From Nissolia schottii (lineage: Eukaryota; Streptophyta; Magnoliopsida; Fabales; Fabaceae): a DNA stretch of 64,000 bases. The stretch spans positions 955,248 to 1,019,247 of the forward strand of contig QANU01112002.1 in the NCBI GenBank assembly GCA_003254905.1, written 5' to 3'. The notes beneath the pieces were generated by a model that worked only from the letters and a program-made list of their open reading frames with translations, had not been told where the DNA came from and made no database searches. Below, in pieces: positions 1-13,205 of this stretch (its first letter is position 1; each line of letters starts with the position of its first letter). The position numbers and the translations under genes were made by a program.

Positions 1-60
1 ATGAGGGACTAAAACCAAATTTTTTCATATTACAGGGACTAAAAACTTAATTAACCCATT
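1..60. repeat. End of a long-terminal-inverted-repeat element
   Basis: The first bases contain 'agggactaaaa' twice and end near 'ttaattaaccc'. This is the reverse complement of the 'gggttaa...ttagtccct' type of terminus seen complete at 28284-29905. Only this edge lies in the window, so size and family are inferred. Confidence 0.35.
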
Positions 61-1457
61 TTTATCATTTAAAAATCTGATTTGTAAAAACAAAAAATAT
101 GTTAAAATAATTGAAACGTGTCAATAACTGTACAACTATACCATTAATCACAATTATTCAATTTTATTTGTTATAGTTAAACAAAAAACGTAAATCTCAT
201 TGAAACTTAAATCTGGTTGAAATTTAAATTTGAATGTAGCAAATTGCTCTTTATTTGATACTATTTTCATAATTAGAATAGTTATACAATTAATAATTAT
301 TTTACAATTACATTACAGCTTTTTTAATGTAAAACATAAATCTGTAACTAATATTATATACTCAAAATCTTAGTTTTGTTTTTTATATTTAAAAATAACA
401 AAAACTGATAGGTAATAATAATAATAATATAAATATTTATATTTTAATATTTTAATTTTTAATTATATCAATATTTATATTATAAGTAATGTTTTATAAA
501 CATTTATTTTATAACTGGTAGGAGTGCTGCAGCCTCTTCATGCTTACAACAAGTAACCGTAATAAATTGCTTATAAGAAAGTGAATTTATGCATGAGGAT
601 AAAATGACTATTTAGTGGAAGTTATAGAATGATAAAATAGGAATAAAAAGTTGGACATTACTAGGTAGTTATTTGATTGAATCCTTTTTATAATATGTAT
701 AGATTAATGTACAAGTATATCAATAGTTTAATTAAATATCACCTTTTTTATTAATAAATAACATAAAATAAAAGGTAAACATTGATTATAAAATATATTT
801 TTTATTCGACGGAATTTTTTTATTATAAAATATAATATGAAACCATATTTAAAGTTAAATTAATTATCATAAAATGTTAGAGTATGAAGAGCAATATTTT
901 AAATCAATATTTATAGGACAATATTTTTTACCAACTCATGAATTTTATTTTTAAAAAATAAATCAAAATTTTGATATTTTATTTTGAAGAATATTTGACA
1001 AATATTCTGATTTTTTAAATACAATTTTCATTAGATTTTTAAGACAATTCAAAATACCTCTGTAAAAGCATCCAAATTAAGAATTAAGAATGTATGTACA
1101 AATCAGATTTATATAAAATTAAAAAAAGATGACAATTTGAAATGAATGTTTAATGATTTGATTGCAATTCAAAAAAAAGTATTGCAATTCATAATCTTTT
1201 TTTAATAAATTAGAATTACCATTAGAAAGACACATAAGCAACAATTAATGCTAATTCCATGTGTTTTATATAGGACATAGGATTTGTACTCAACTGTTTG
1301 GTCCTTTATGAACTTTGGCCTCCATAAGTAAGATTTTAGTTAACGTTAAATTAGATATGATTAATTTATCATTTGATAGCTTTCTTATTATTTTTGGAGT
1401 AAAAGGACGGTGATATGCTGCATTGCATTTGATTGCATTCACTTGATGCCTTTACCT
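61..1457. other. AT-rich intergenic region, nothing recognised
   Basis: This is AT-rich sequence with short A/T runs and a small ATA/AAT tract near 415-430. I see no coding exon, RNA gene or complete transposable element. It lies downstream of the minus-strand methyltransferase gene and may contain its 3' UTR and polyadenylation region. Confidence 0.5.
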
Positions 1458-4400
1458 TTATGTTGAAACTAGAAGACTATTACAATCACAACAAAGCCTT
1501 TTTTCTCCCACTGAAATTGCCCAAACTTGAAGACTAATAAAGAATGATTTAGGGACCATGGTTGGTTGCTGTAAAGAAAATTTTTCACTTTGCACCACCC
1601 ACTGCAACTGGGGCTGGAAAAGAATTGAATTTCTGAGAAAATTTGTTGAACAAGAAAAACCTTTTGACATGAAAAGAAAAAATGCACAAATCTTGACTAC
1701 TAGTCCAGAAAAGGCATATATATATATATATATATATATGAAAACTAAAGTTTTATTTGTTGATTTTGAATCAGGTGGTGGCGCTGTCCAGTACTGCTTC
1801 ACTGCAATTAGTATCTTTTCTCTCTGGTGTGGCCCCTTCTCGTGGTCCGCTATCCAGGCGTCCCACTGCATTGCTTCTGCAAACCTCTTCACCTTCAGCA
1901 GCACGTCCACATCGTCGCGCAAGATGACGCTGCCTTGCGGCCGCAAGATCCGGTCCATCTCGAGAAGAATGTCCTCTATGTTGCATCTATGTAACACATT
2001 AATGTGATAAATTACAACTTAGGAAGCTTTTATATAATCATCTATTAAACACTTTAGGTAACCTATTTTGACTTACTTGCCCTGGTAGAGGCTAAAAACA
2101 GAATCACCATGAATGAAGTCATAAGTTCTTGGATAAGTGGACATGGCTTCACACCTGAGAAAGGAGAGGAAAAAAAAAAACTAGTTAGTAAACAAACTTT
2201 ACCTACCACCATGTGCTGAAAAAGTGTATAGTGACAAATATTTGGTTTATTATTTTAATATGATATTACTAGATAGGAAAACGAGTGTATCTGCCATTAG
2301 TGTGAAACATGCTGCTAATGTAATTGTGCAATCAGAAAGCTACTTTCTTCTCAACTAATTAAATTGCTTTGCCTTTTATTTATTTGTTTGATAATAACTC
2401 TCAACTAACTCTAGCCCTTTTATGTATTTTTGGTTCAGGGAATTCCTAATTTGCCCATTAAGCAAACGGAAATAGGACATACCAGTTCTGATAGGTTCCA
2501 ATCAATCCACGTTCATATATGGCGCCAAGAGTATTGGCCTCGGCCTCAACGGGGACAATGTTCATGACCCACACCGGATCATCGATCATTGCGGCTGCAA
2601 ATCCTCCTAAGTAAGCATTCATATCGAGCAGATTGCGGTACCTCCCACTCTCGGTTAGCTGGTAATCGAGGGTCTTGTAGTAGGCCACTCTCTTCTTCCA
2701 CAGCAGAGTGTTCTCCCTGAACATCTCGGCCGTGATTCCTTTCAAGCTTCCGCTGCTAATCCTTGGTGGAACCGATGTCAGCCTCTCGGGCCATTTGGCC
2801 AATTCGCCGCCACTAACATCTCTGATGTCACTCACCTCAGGCAGTTTTGTCAAGCAGGTATCCATTTTAGTGTACCTGTAATGAAAAAGAATGGTTACAA
2901 TAAATCAAAGAGAAAAAGTTGAATAATACAAACAACAAAAGAAGAAAAAAAAAATTCAATGGAGGGGCCCAAAAAAAGAATATGCTCTTTTGAACTGATC
3001 TACAAGATTCAAGGACCAAAAGGGAATTGTGTAAGAATCACGGTGGAAAATGTGACACAAGCTTAGTTGGCTAGATACTTAGATAAGTTAGCTAACTAAA
3101 GCCGTAAAATCTGACGGAACATTTTATAGTTACACTGACTAGTCCCTTTTTCATCCAATTGGTTTTGGTATAACTGCTTAACTCTCTTTGGCAGCAAGAA
3201 TAACTCACTTTTTGTACTTTGACGACAGAACACTGCAAAAGCTACTTCCAAAAGCAAAAAATAAATCAATATCATAAGGAACTAACAGTGACAATGATTG
3301 CAAGTCAATCTTCTTCTTAACATTGCCAACAGAAAGTTACATTATCTGATAAGTATCTTCCATTGAAACTTATGACATAAATCAATTGGAAGACAAGAAA
3401 TGTATCAAATTACCATGCTGTGTCTGGATCCTGTGCCTCACAGAAGGGTCTGTTCTTGAAGACCTTCCTAGTTATCTTGCAATGTATGTGATTGGTTGGC
3501 TTCTGCCATATTGCAAGGTCATCCTTCTGTATCAATTTCTTCCAGCACAGGCTTTTCGCCACCCTCTCGATCCCGTCCTGTTCCTCTTTGAGGCTGTCAG
3601 TGGTCCTCTCCCAACCTTTCCAGTGCTTTTCCCAGTTTATCGGCGGCCCCGATAGAATCCAGTACCCTCCAGGGCGCAGGACTCTATCAACTTCAGTCAA
3701 GTAAATTCCATCTGCCAAAACCAGAAACAATTTAGCCCCACATTCGCGCGAACTGGCTTTCGAAACATCTTCTTGTTTTCAGTAAAACGTTTTCTGCTTT
3801 CATTTCCTATTTTTGATTTTAATTAAAAACTTATTCCCTTGTGTTCCATATGTTCCTTGTTTTCAAGATTTTGTGACAAATTCAGTAACCGTTTCCTTTA
3901 CATATTTGTGAAAATAGGAGAACTATTGAAAATAACGTGACATTTTTTGTAATTAAAATTGAAAACAGGAAAAAGAAGCTAATGTGACGCGTAAGATTTG
4001 AATATAACATGTTCAAGAAGAACAAGGGAATTACCATGTTGCCCCCAGGGAATGAGGCAACGTGAGCAGTGAGCCATGTCAAAGGCTCTAGAAGGGTAAG
4101 GTAGCCTAATTGAGGCAAGGACTCCAATCAGTGCTGGAACTCCGCGTTCAAGAGCAAATTGAACCTGAGCTTCATGTGTATCTCTTGGTGCAAATGACAC
4201 TGCTAAAATGTTGCGTGACAGAAGATATGCACCCCAACTTGCAACCTGTAACACATTAAATTGTAACATGTCAATTCTAGTTGGTTTGTGACATATTTCA
4301 GTACATGCGCAACATTACATGTTACAGGAGATTCCTTTTTCTTTTCTTATAAATGATATTAATAGGATATGTGACTGCTCAATATCAGCAACATCAATAA

Positions 4401-6698
4401 ATGGAACATGTTTGTGACACTACATAACCAAAATATCGTCTAACACTTATCACCATTATTATTATCATTAATTATTATTAGGTGGGAGAAGGGATTGATG
4501 TCTGATTAAGTAACTTGTAAATCAGGTGAGAGAGGCATGATTGAGACTGACTGTGGCAGCAATCAATATCCCTTCCTCTATTTATCTCGTTTTGTGCTTT
4601 CCACTAATTCTCAACTAACAAACATAACTTCATATAGTCATTTATCATTATCGTTAGCACTAAGTGAACTAAAAATAAAATTAGTGCTTCAATAATACAA
4701 AGTCTAATCAAATCTTTAGTGAAAATTCCTCATGTTTTGAAAATAAGACAAGAAATGAAAAAAATTATATTCCACTAAGTGCACTGCACTATTTTTTGCT
4801 TACTTGGGTGAAAATGGCACTTTACTTCTGTTTGAAGAATTTAAGAAGATTGTTTTGCAAACAAGTTATAACTTATAGCCACTTTTCCCTTTTCCTCTCT
4901 CCACAAAAGGACAATCCATACTTAAGAATTCAGACTTTCATCTTACCAATATTCCTTAACGCCTTATCTGCAACTAGTCAACATTCAAACATTTATCCTC
5001 GTATAATTATATAGCAACATCTTATAAAATTATATATATAATTCTAAAGCAAATTTCGTTACACATTTAGAATAACAGATAACACAGTCAGCTCAATCCC
5101 AATAATGTACTAATAATAAAAAAATTGACATAAAAAACGCGCATAACATAACATAATCACAAAATATTTTAAAAATTAATTTTAAACATGTCAAACATGG
5201 AAATATATATTATTATAGAATGGATTTAAAAAAAATAAGTAAAACATGGTGAAAAATAAATTTGCGAGATTGTGCCCGTTCTTCACATAGAAAGAACAAA
5301 ATAAAACATCAAAATTAATTTCTTACACCAATTTGATTCCTCTTATCATATATTCCCATAAAAACCCACTATATCAAAAGTAATATAGTACTATAAATGT
5401 TATGTATATTTTGATTTGGAATCCCATTTAATTCACATAATTCTCTGAATTCTCAAACATTCCAAATTCTAAATTATTCATTACCAAAACCGAAATTCAC
5501 CGAAAAATAAAATTGAAAATAAAATTAAAAGAGAAAATTTCTCAAAAGGTCAGGTCCACCCTCGAAATGTGGCTGCCCAACCACATTCCTGCTCCTGCTT
5601 TCATTCTTCTAATTTCTAAGAGGTTGTTAAACCACCCTACAGGGGAAGTTGAACCACCCAGTTCACCCAAAACGAACCGAACCGTTCAACCACAAAAACA
5701 AAAATAAAAAAAATCAAACCCAAATAACAATTTTTCAATCAGAAAGACTCCATAGCAGAAGCAAAATTAGAGACACCTAACATGAAATTGAAGAAACACA
5801 TCAGTAATTATTCACAATAAAATTAAGTTATAATTGCTGGCAAATTTGTAATATCAAGAATTCAAACCAATTTTTCATCTAACCATCATTAAACAAGAAA
5901 AATAAAAAAAATGATTCAAATAACGGTTCAAGAACAAACGAACCGGGGAACCGGTTCAATCAAGAACATTTCATCAAGTCAACAGTTACGTACCCCACAG
6001 CCAGTGTCTATGGCGGTTCTGATGGACCCGTCTTTGAGGTTTATGAGCCGTCCGATGTCATCGATGTACGCGCTTGCGCCACGTGGAAACATGGTCCCCC
6101 CACCCGGGAAAACGAACCGGTCCCCCTCGAACCTGACCCAGTTCTGGTTCTTTTTCTCCACGGTCAGCTCCTTGTGCGGCACGTTCGCGTACCACGCCGC
6201 ATCCCGGCTCGCCGGCCACCGGAGCGGAACACGATAACCGAACGGCGCCGGAATCCGGCAGCGGAGAGCCTCCTCCGGCGCCGGACAGTGCCGCTCCCGG
6301 TACACCAGGCGATCCCGGGGGAACCGCAGGGAGCGCTGGACGTCCTCGCATGGGGTGTACTCAGAGAGCGAGACGTCGCATGGTGGCGCGTGGGCGTCAC
6401 GCTCCTCCTTGGGAGTTGGGTCCGGGACGTGGTGGTGGGCGGAGAAGTCGAGATAGGGGTTTTCGGGGGTGGGGTCGGTGGAATTGAGGTCAGGGCAGGT
6501 GGGGGTGGCGGCGAGGTAGAGGTTGTTGGCGGCGGCGGGGACGGCGGAGGGGGAATGGTGCCAGAGGCCGAGGAGGTAGAAGAGGGTGCAGAGGAAGGTG
6601 GTGAAGGTGAGGAAGTAGAGCTTTGAGAGGAGCTTGTTGTTGTGGTGGTTGTGTTTCTTGGAGGTGCAGTTTTGAAAAAGAAACGCCCAATTTGCCAT
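1458..6698 (-). CDS. PMT15: PMT15/PMT16-like probable methyltransferase (6 exons)
   Basis: Plant PMT family (DUF248, SAM-dependent methyltransferase fold), Golgi type II membrane proteins linked to pectin methylation. Exons in coding order: 6698-5994, 4245-4035, 3711-3414, 2875-2483, 2154-2077, 1986-1458. All junctions are GT/AG and reading phases match. Visible features are a short cytosolic tail, one membrane helix at about residues 26-46, an acidic/proline-rich stem, '[17 protein letters not shown]', the SAM motif '[11 protein letters not shown]' across the exon 1/2 junction, '[21 protein letters not shown]', '[10 protein letters not shown]', and a second Rossmann-like half with '[13 protein letters not shown]'. 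The ATG at 6698 gives the expected MANW N-terminus before the helix. Conserved homology stops near residue 631 ('KQYWTAPPP'), but the frame stays open through a (TA)n microsatellite to 1458, giving 737 residues instead of about 630. Identification is firm; choosing PMT15 rather than PMT16 rests partly on neighbours. Confidence 0.9.
1716..1739. repeat. (TA)n microsatellite inside the last PMT exon
   Basis: An uninterrupted TA run lies at the 3' end of the methyltransferase gene. On the minus strand it encodes an alternating Ile-Tyr tract just after the conserved C-terminus. Its length sets the downstream reading frame and so decides where the protein stops. Confidence 0.9.
4246..5993 (-). other. 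Intron 1 of the PMT gene
   Basis: A 1748-base intron with donor GGG|gtacgt and acceptor ttacag|GTT on the minus strand. It is AT-rich and splits the SAM-binding motif codons. I see no transposon or second gene inside; the short ORFs are not convincing. Confidence 0.85.
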
Positions 6699-6785
6699 TT
6701 GGATTCCCTCCTAATTCTTGTTCAATTGATCATTGAGAGAGAGAGCGCGGTGGGAGTGTGTGGAGTTGGCAAGGCTTTGTATAGG

Positions 6786-6792
6786 TTATATA
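6786..6792 (-). promoter_or_regulatory. Putative TATA box of the PMT gene
   Basis: On the minus strand TATATAA occurs about 90 bases upstream of the PMT start codon, in a window otherwise rich in CT/GA runs. The spacing would leave a 5' leader of about 60 bases. No transcript evidence is available. Confidence 0.45.
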
Positions 6793-6950
6793 AGAGAGGG
6801 TAGGGTGTGAGAGGGGTGATGTTGAAGGAAGAGGACTTGTTTGGAAGTGTTGAAAGAATGAGGGGGGAGAGAGATAGACAGATGATGTTGGAAGAATGAT
6901 GGAAGGCTTTTCTGACAGGTGATGGAGAGGGAATGAGAGAGGGAGAGCTA

Positions 6951-6969
6951 AGAGAGAGAGAGAGAGAGA
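6951..6969. repeat. (GA)n microsatellite upstream of PMT
   Basis: A GA run lies within a purine-rich stretch (6840-6970), next to a GAT/GAC run at about 7025-7050. GA/CT tracts are common in plant promoters and 5' leaders, so a regulatory role is possible but not shown. Confidence 0.6.
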
Positions 6970-7109
6970 TTGATTGATTTTGAATTGATCTCGGTTTTTT
7001 TATTTGTCTCTTCTGAATAGAATAGATGATGATGATGATGATGACGAAGACGAGGAATTGGGTGAATCGTGCTGTGTTAGTATTACGATGGCAAGCAGTA
7101 AAGCACATT

Positions 7110-7420
7110 GGTTAGGAGATAGGGAAGGAGGGCAGCCTTTACCGTTTCGGTTGTTTCCTTCATCTATTCTTTAATTTCTTCTTCTTCTTCTTCTTTTTCT
7201 TTTTTCGAATCAAGACTAAACGCTTAATTAAGATTACTTTTATTTATTTATATTATTAAATGCAAATATATTTTATTTTATACTATTTATTGACTACATT
7301 GCCTCAAAAACTACTAGTTATTGACTCTCTCTCTTTTTCCTAACCTTTAAAGTAGTTATGTGATTTAAATATTTTTAATTATACAATAACGTAAAGTATA
7401 GGTTTTTTCTGTACTCAAAC

Positions 7421-7451
<31 letters not shown>

Positions 7452-7961
7452 ATGTGTATGTATGCATGCGCATGAGATTAATATTTGTGTAAAAAAAAAA
7501 TTATGAGATTGATTTTTTTTTTATGTATTGTTGTGTAAGAGTTTTATATTCTTGTTTAATCATGTATAAATATGGGTTTTGCTACTTAAAGAAATCAAAA
7601 TAACAAATTTTGAGTATTTTAAATGCATTCAATGTATTCGAGTTATTGTGCATAAGAATTAAGAGCAGTAATTATTGCACACGTGGAACAATAACTATCA
7701 ATGAAGCCTCACCTTTCACATTTCGCGTTCAATCTCACAACTTTTCTCCTTCAAGAGTTCTTGCAACCTAATTATTTCTTCATCTGTTCCTCTGTTTATC
7801 TTTCATTTGTCCATCTTTATGTTCAAAATCCATCAAATATTTTCCTTTGTTGTGTGTGTGTATATATAACGGTTATGTCATATTGTTTAATAGGTTGTGT
7901 TTAAAATAACAAAAAGGTTAGGTCTTTTACTTGGTCATGTTGTGTCTGTTTTCACCAAAGT

Positions 7962-7992
<31 letters not shown>

Positions 7993-8700
7993 AGAACAGT
8001 TAGGTCATATTGTTTAATAAGGTTAGGTTTGAGTTCATGAAAAGGTGTCTTTTTATTTAAACTAGTTGTGTCTGAGTATAATAAAAGGTTATGTCTCGTT
8101 ATCTATTATGATTACATCTGTATTTTTTATATGCTTAGACACAACCACGGTGATTAGTGAAAATAAAAAAACAAAAATGAAAAAACAAAATCTCAAGAGC
8201 CAAATTGAGAAAGAATGTGCAGAACAATTATTTGATTTGCAATTATCTCAGAGATTGTTATATTTGAGGCGCGTGAGTTTGTAAAAATAGTCTAGGTGTG
8301 CAATAGTTAGGTGTGCAAGAATAATTACCTTAGAAGTAATCACTTCTGTTGAAATAACAATATATTATTAAATAATAATATAAAACTATTTTTTAAAAAA
8401 ACCTTATGTACATCATTTTTTTGTCATTAATTTATCAATACATTAATTGAATATTTTTTCTCCCTCTACCCCGCTCTTCCTCACTCTCTCACGTTGTCCT
8501 TCTTCTTCTTCTTCTTCTATTCTTTTATTTTTCTCTCTTCACCCCTCACTCTTCCTTCATTTTTTTTATTCTTCTTTGGGTTTATTTTCTTCATTTTATC
8601 ACAAACTTTTTTTTTATTTCATTTGTTCAATTTTTCAAAATCATTTTTCTTCATTTATCACACACACACTATTTTGATATAATTTTTTCTTCATTTTTTT
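7110..8700. other. AT-rich intergenic region with microsatellites
   Basis: No gene recognised. The stretch contains T-rich/CTT runs (7170-7200, 8500-8520), TA/TG microsatellites (about 7423-7450 and 7967-7992) and diverged duplications around the phrase 'atattgtttaataggtt' (about 7880-8020). The predicted peptides here are low-complexity. Confidence 0.5.
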
Positions 8701-8759
8701 CTTCTTTGCAATACGTTATGGATCTCAGAGTTTTTCATTTTTGTATTTGTTTGTGCAGT

Positions 8760-9250
8760 TTTTCAATTTTTCTAGTTATTAAAAAGTTTGTGCATGTGTG
8801 TAAAAAAGTTTGTTCATTATTATTTAAAAGTTTGTGCACATGAACATCAAAGTTTTCTTCTTCATATTCATTTTCATTTTCGTTTTGGTCAATTTTTTTT
8901 ATTCTAATTGCTCAAAGGTTTAGCATATGTGTAGAAAAGTTTATGCATTATTGTTTAAAAGTTTGTGCACGTGAGTATCAAAAAAATTTTATTCTTCTTT
9001 TTCTTTTCATTTTTGTCTTATTACTTGTTTTTGCTTATTAAAAAGTTTGTGCATATTAATTCAAATGTTTGTACATGGCAATGAGTGAGTGCACATGCTT
9101 AATATGTGAGTGAGGAGCAATAAAGAGAATGTGATAATTACTTTTCGCTATTTAATGTGTCGCAGATCCAATCTAATTTGATTCCATATGTAAAAAATGT
9201 TTGTACATACGTATAAAAAAAGTTTATATATATGTGCAAAAGTTTGTGCA
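8760..9250. repeat. Degenerate tandem repeat with 'agtttgtgca' motif
   Basis: The motif 'aaaagtttgtgca' recurs at irregular intervals, with a longer diverged unit of roughly 130-160 bases. The complementary motif 'gcacaaacttt' is the core of the repeats at 55550-55680 and 58040-58670. These may be members of one Mutator-like MITE family, but the ends of a discrete element are not resolved here. Confidence 0.45.
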
Positions 9251-9259
9251 TTTAACATT

Positions 9260-10157
9260 GCTATATATACCACACGTACATCATGGTTCAACTATATTTT
9301 ACCAGTTTAACAATGACTAAAACTTGATTTAACAATGTTTAACCAAATTATTATGAAGTTCACTTATCTTCCATCTGTCATGTCATCTTTTAACCATTTA
9401 ACTCAATGTCAATAACTAAAACCAAAACAATAAAATTTATCAATTGCTCAACCAAAATTTTTTGTTAATAGAATATAAAATTAAAATTCATCATTTATTA
9501 GGGATAAAACCTTATTTAACCCCTTTTCCTCATATAAGTATTCTCTCTCCGGTCACTCACGCGCTCCTACCCACTTTCCTCTTGTGTGTTTTTCACGCAC
9601 AAAACAGCCTTCACCACAATCTACCAGCACCTATAAAGTCTGCATATTAACATAAAATAAAAATGGGAAGAGGTAAAGGAATATAAAAAGAAAGCGGTCA
9701 TAAGAAGCTTCCAATTGCAGTGAGCAAAATGCCCTCCACCGTGGTGAGAAACCCAAAATGTCCAAATCAGCTGAGCAGCAAATTAGCAAAAGAGAGAGAT
9801 CCATTAATCACAAGATGAAAAATGACAAAAGTGACTCAATCAAAATCCAAAGCCAAAAATCCCTTTTTAATAGCAGCAGAGTCGACTTCATATCAGGGAC
9901 TCAGCCACCCTCCGCCTTACTTTTGAAGATTAACAGGAGGAAGCAACCTTTGAGTAGAGTTTATATATATACATATATACATATATATATATATATATTA
10001 TTAAATAAAATCCATAATGGCTAAAACTGAATAAAAAAATTAGTAAAACTTTAGCTATCATTTATATTTCTAATCGGAAGTGGGAAGATGAACTAAAAAA
10101 TAAAAGCCTTACATTCTGTGGCCAAGCAATTCACTCTAGTGAGAGAAGATTGTATAT
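9260..10157. other. Intergenic region, nothing recognised
   Basis: AT-rich DNA with a TA microsatellite near 9963-9999. A weakly GC-richer patch (9660-9960) gives an open frame without recognisable similarity and with in-frame stops in the frame starting 'MGRGKGI'. I would not call a gene. Confidence 0.45.
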
Positions 10158-10325
10158 ATGAAAGTGAAAGAAGTGAATATTTGTCATTAAATTTTGTGAA
10201 TGATCAAAATTAAAAGTTATAAAAATGTCATATGATTATTTAAAAAGTCACATGATTTTTATGTTTTAATTTTGATCATTCAAAAAAAATTCATTGATCA
10301 AGATTCACTCTATTCACTCTCATAT
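10158..10325. mobile_element. Foldback MITE-like element
   Basis: Two inverted arms of about 55 bases pair closely: 'gaatgatcaaaattaaaa' near 10197-10214 is mirrored by its complement near 10265-10282, and the outer parts share 'agtgaa...agtgaat'. The loop is short. There is no coding capacity, and the target duplication is not determined. Confidence 0.6.
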
Positions 10326-10344
10326 AAAAAAAATCATCTCATTG

Positions 10345-10349
10345 GAGTC

Positions 10350-10383
<34 letters not shown>
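10345..10383. repeat. (TA)n microsatellite
   Basis: A TA run of nearly 40 bases just beyond the foldback element. It produces only low-complexity Tyr/Ile peptides. Confidence 0.85.
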
Positions 10384-10388
<5 letters not shown>

Positions 10389-11440
10389 AGCACATCTTAC
10401 AACAAAAACACTTAACACCACCATCACTCTTAACAAATACTTAGGAAAACAACACTACCCTTTACGTCGTGCCATGTCCATGCCATCTCCCCGCTTTCTC
10501 CCAATTCATGTATTAAAGCCTACCTGCAATTTGCTCAAAAATGTAAATTTTTTTTTTAAATTTAGTTCTTCTTAAAATCCAATCCTCATGTGCTCAATAG
10601 TTATAAACAAGCTGGCAAACGTGGACTTGTTCACCGTCACATTAGTACATTATGATTTTTCTTATCCATTAATTGTCAATGGACATATAGTATGTATAGC
10701 CTTACATACAGTGATGCAAATAACGAGATTCCCACCATCCCATAACTTAGTTTAGTAATATTAATTAACATCTGTATAAAACTATAGAACAGTCCATATA
10801 TAATAGACATTTTTTTTTGTAAGGGGATATGTTGGCTGATAGTAGTGCATATATATAAATGGCCAAATTATACATAAACATTTCTTGCAAGCAAGTTCAG
10901 CTGTGATTTTAATACATGCACGTATATATCTAGCTGGCTACTAATCATTGAAGTTGTTGTATGTAATTTTATAGTGATCAAGATTCTACGTAAGTTTGTC
11001 TCATTGTACGACCTTTGGTTTACAAAGTTACATAGTTAATTACTTGAATGAAATAGAATAAATTTCATAATTAACAAGGCAGGAGGGATATAGCCTCAAT
11101 GTCATATAAAATATTTGAAGGACTCGTCTGATGTTTGATGGACTAATTAGCTAAGCTGATATTACGTGTATCTTTTGGATTCATTTAATGACGTCTAATG
11201 GTTAAACGCTCACTAGTAGAATTTTTAAGTGCGGAGTGATAAAGTTTTACATTAAATAGTTAAGAAAAAAATTAAGTAACAAGTATATAAATTATTGAGT
11301 TAAAACGTAACCTCTTATCTATTGTCATTTTTTATTTAATTTGTTGATTTAGATCTCACAAGGGCTTCCTTTCCCAACAAGCTAGTGGTATCAAAACAGA
11401 AAAGAGTACTCTTGTCAATACTAATGAATTATCAAAAAGA
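10384..11440. other. Intergenic region, nothing recognised
   Basis: AT-rich unique-looking sequence. I see no exon-like reading frame, RNA gene or clear element ends. Confidence 0.4.
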
Positions 11441-11449
11441 CCCCCATTG

Positions 11450-12692
11450 AGTATGAGCTACAATGACAATGGATATCCACACTAATGATGACTATATGAA
11501 TGCGAGTAATTATTGTCTATGAAAATGGGGATGGAGACAAAAGTCTACCCATGAATAAAAATGAGATAAATATGAGAGCATGTACTCGATCCAATGGATA
11601 CCTGAAGTCGATGAGTAATTAAGTAATTTTATATTTATTATATTATTTTTAATTATTTTAAATAAATAAAATTAAAAATAATAACAAAAAATAAAATAAA
11701 TCTCTTAATATAAAGTTGAAACTCAATTTTTTTAGATTCATCCCTAACCTAAAATCCAAACTCAAAAAAATAATATATATATATATATATATAAATCACT
11801 TTAAAATCTAAATCTCTATCTTTATTATAGACATGACAAAAGGAAAACCCTTTATCTAACCTAATTTCCTCTTCCTCCTCTCTTCTTTTGCTGCTATCCA
11901 ACATAAATAAAAGCTCTGACATTCAAGCATTGACGTGTTCTCAAGATTGGTTACATATAGTCCATTTTAAGGTAATATGTTATATAACGTTTAATTTATT
12001 CATATCTTTTGTTTATTAACGTTTCTTCTTATATTATTTACTAAATTTGGTTATAATTGTTAGCTTCTCCAAAGAGATAGGTTCAATGCATGACAATGAC
12101 AATATTTGACGATAAAGATGCTGGCGATGCCGATTCTAGAGTAGGAGTATTTGTACTTAGATTAGATTTCTTAATTTTTATTTTTACTTTCTTTAAGACT
12201 TGTAATAATTTTGTCACTTTTCTTTTTCTTCTTCTTCTTCTTCTTTTTCTTCTTCTTCTTTGCAGGTAATTGACACTCAAGTTTGAGCATGAAGATTATG
12301 AATATTAGGAAGACATTTGGTGTTTTGTTTGTTGAACGTTTCCTTAAGAAATAGTGTTTATTATAATTGATATTTTCTTAAGAAATAATGTTTAATTTGT
12401 CTTTGTTGGGTGTAATATTGTTAATATTGTAATGAATTATGAAGACATTTTGATCTTTTGTTGGACGGATTTTTCTTTTCCTTTATGTTATTTTTAATTA
12501 TCGAAAATAATATTTTTAGAATCCGTGGATACTCGTGGGGATGGGGATATGCGGTGGATATGTGGATGTTAGAGAATTTCTACTCGAAATTGATTATTGA
12601 ATTTGAGGAAGAATTTCTACCCGAAGCGGATATTGAATGTGGGGAGGGTACTATTTGGACCGAACTTGACCGATTGCCACCCCAAGTAGGAG
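11450..12692. mobile_element. Diverged hAT-like non-autonomous element (tentative)
   Basis: The right end 'gattgccacccc' and inner 'ggatactcgtggggatgggg' resemble hAT-type plant elements that begin and end with 'ggggtggca'/'tgccacccc' and carry 'gggga' strings. Related 'atggggatggag...tctacccatg' sequence lies on the left (about 11520-11560). The left terminus is too decayed to place. A CTT microsatellite (12225-12260) lies inside. Confidence 0.38.
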
Positions 12693-12730
12693 CACACCAT
12701 GTTTGGCTCACTTGAGAGGGGAATGTTAAA

Positions 12731-13205
12731 ATATAGGGTAATGCTTGTTTTGATCCTTGAAAGTGTAAGTGGAAGTTATTTTGGTCTTTGAAATTTATTA
12801 AAAAAATAATTTCCTAATCTCTTGTCATTTATGTTTTTGTTAATTTGTCACATCAAATGAGATTGTGATAAGAAATGGGGTTGCACATGAGATTGTAGTA
12901 CATTGATGTTGAAAATGTGGTTGTGGCGACACTTAGAATTGCAGATCTTGGTTATTCTCAACCACATACGCTCCACAACCTCATTTACAGTCTCTAGTAC
13001 TACCACAATTCATTTACAACTTCAATTGTTGTTTTAATCTCATTTAATGTGATACATCAGTGAAAATGCAATAATGCAGTAATGATAATAAATTCAAAAA
13101 CTAATTTAACCTACAATTTACAATTTCAGAGATTTAAAAGTCAAATTTTAAATTTTAAGAATTAAAATGAGTAAATGACCAAAATGAACATTACTCCGTT
13201 AAAAT
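12731..13205. mobile_element. Foldback element with diverged inverted arms
   Basis: The left arm 'gggtaatgcttgttttgatcctt' region is mirrored on the right by the complement of 'gagtaatgttcattttggtca'. An inner pair around 'catcaaatgagatt' and its counterpart near 13030 also matches. It has long arms and no coding region, so it is probably a Mutator-like MITE. The target duplication is not clear. Confidence 0.45.

Noticed and set aside
1558..2007. 149-codon plus-strand frame
   Set aside because: It is the antisense of the last PMT exon plus the TA microsatellite; the minus strand has the conserved protein.
6174..6626. 150-codon Gly/Val-rich plus-strand frame
   Set aside because: Antisense of PMT exon 1, open because of its high GC content.
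9658..9900. Short 'MGRGKG' start resembling MADS-box or histone H4 N-termini
   Set aside because: The frame stops after eight codons and later sequence shows no MADS or histone residues.
12083..12280. Lys/Arg-rich peptide
   Set aside because: Arises from the CTT microsatellite read on the minus strand.
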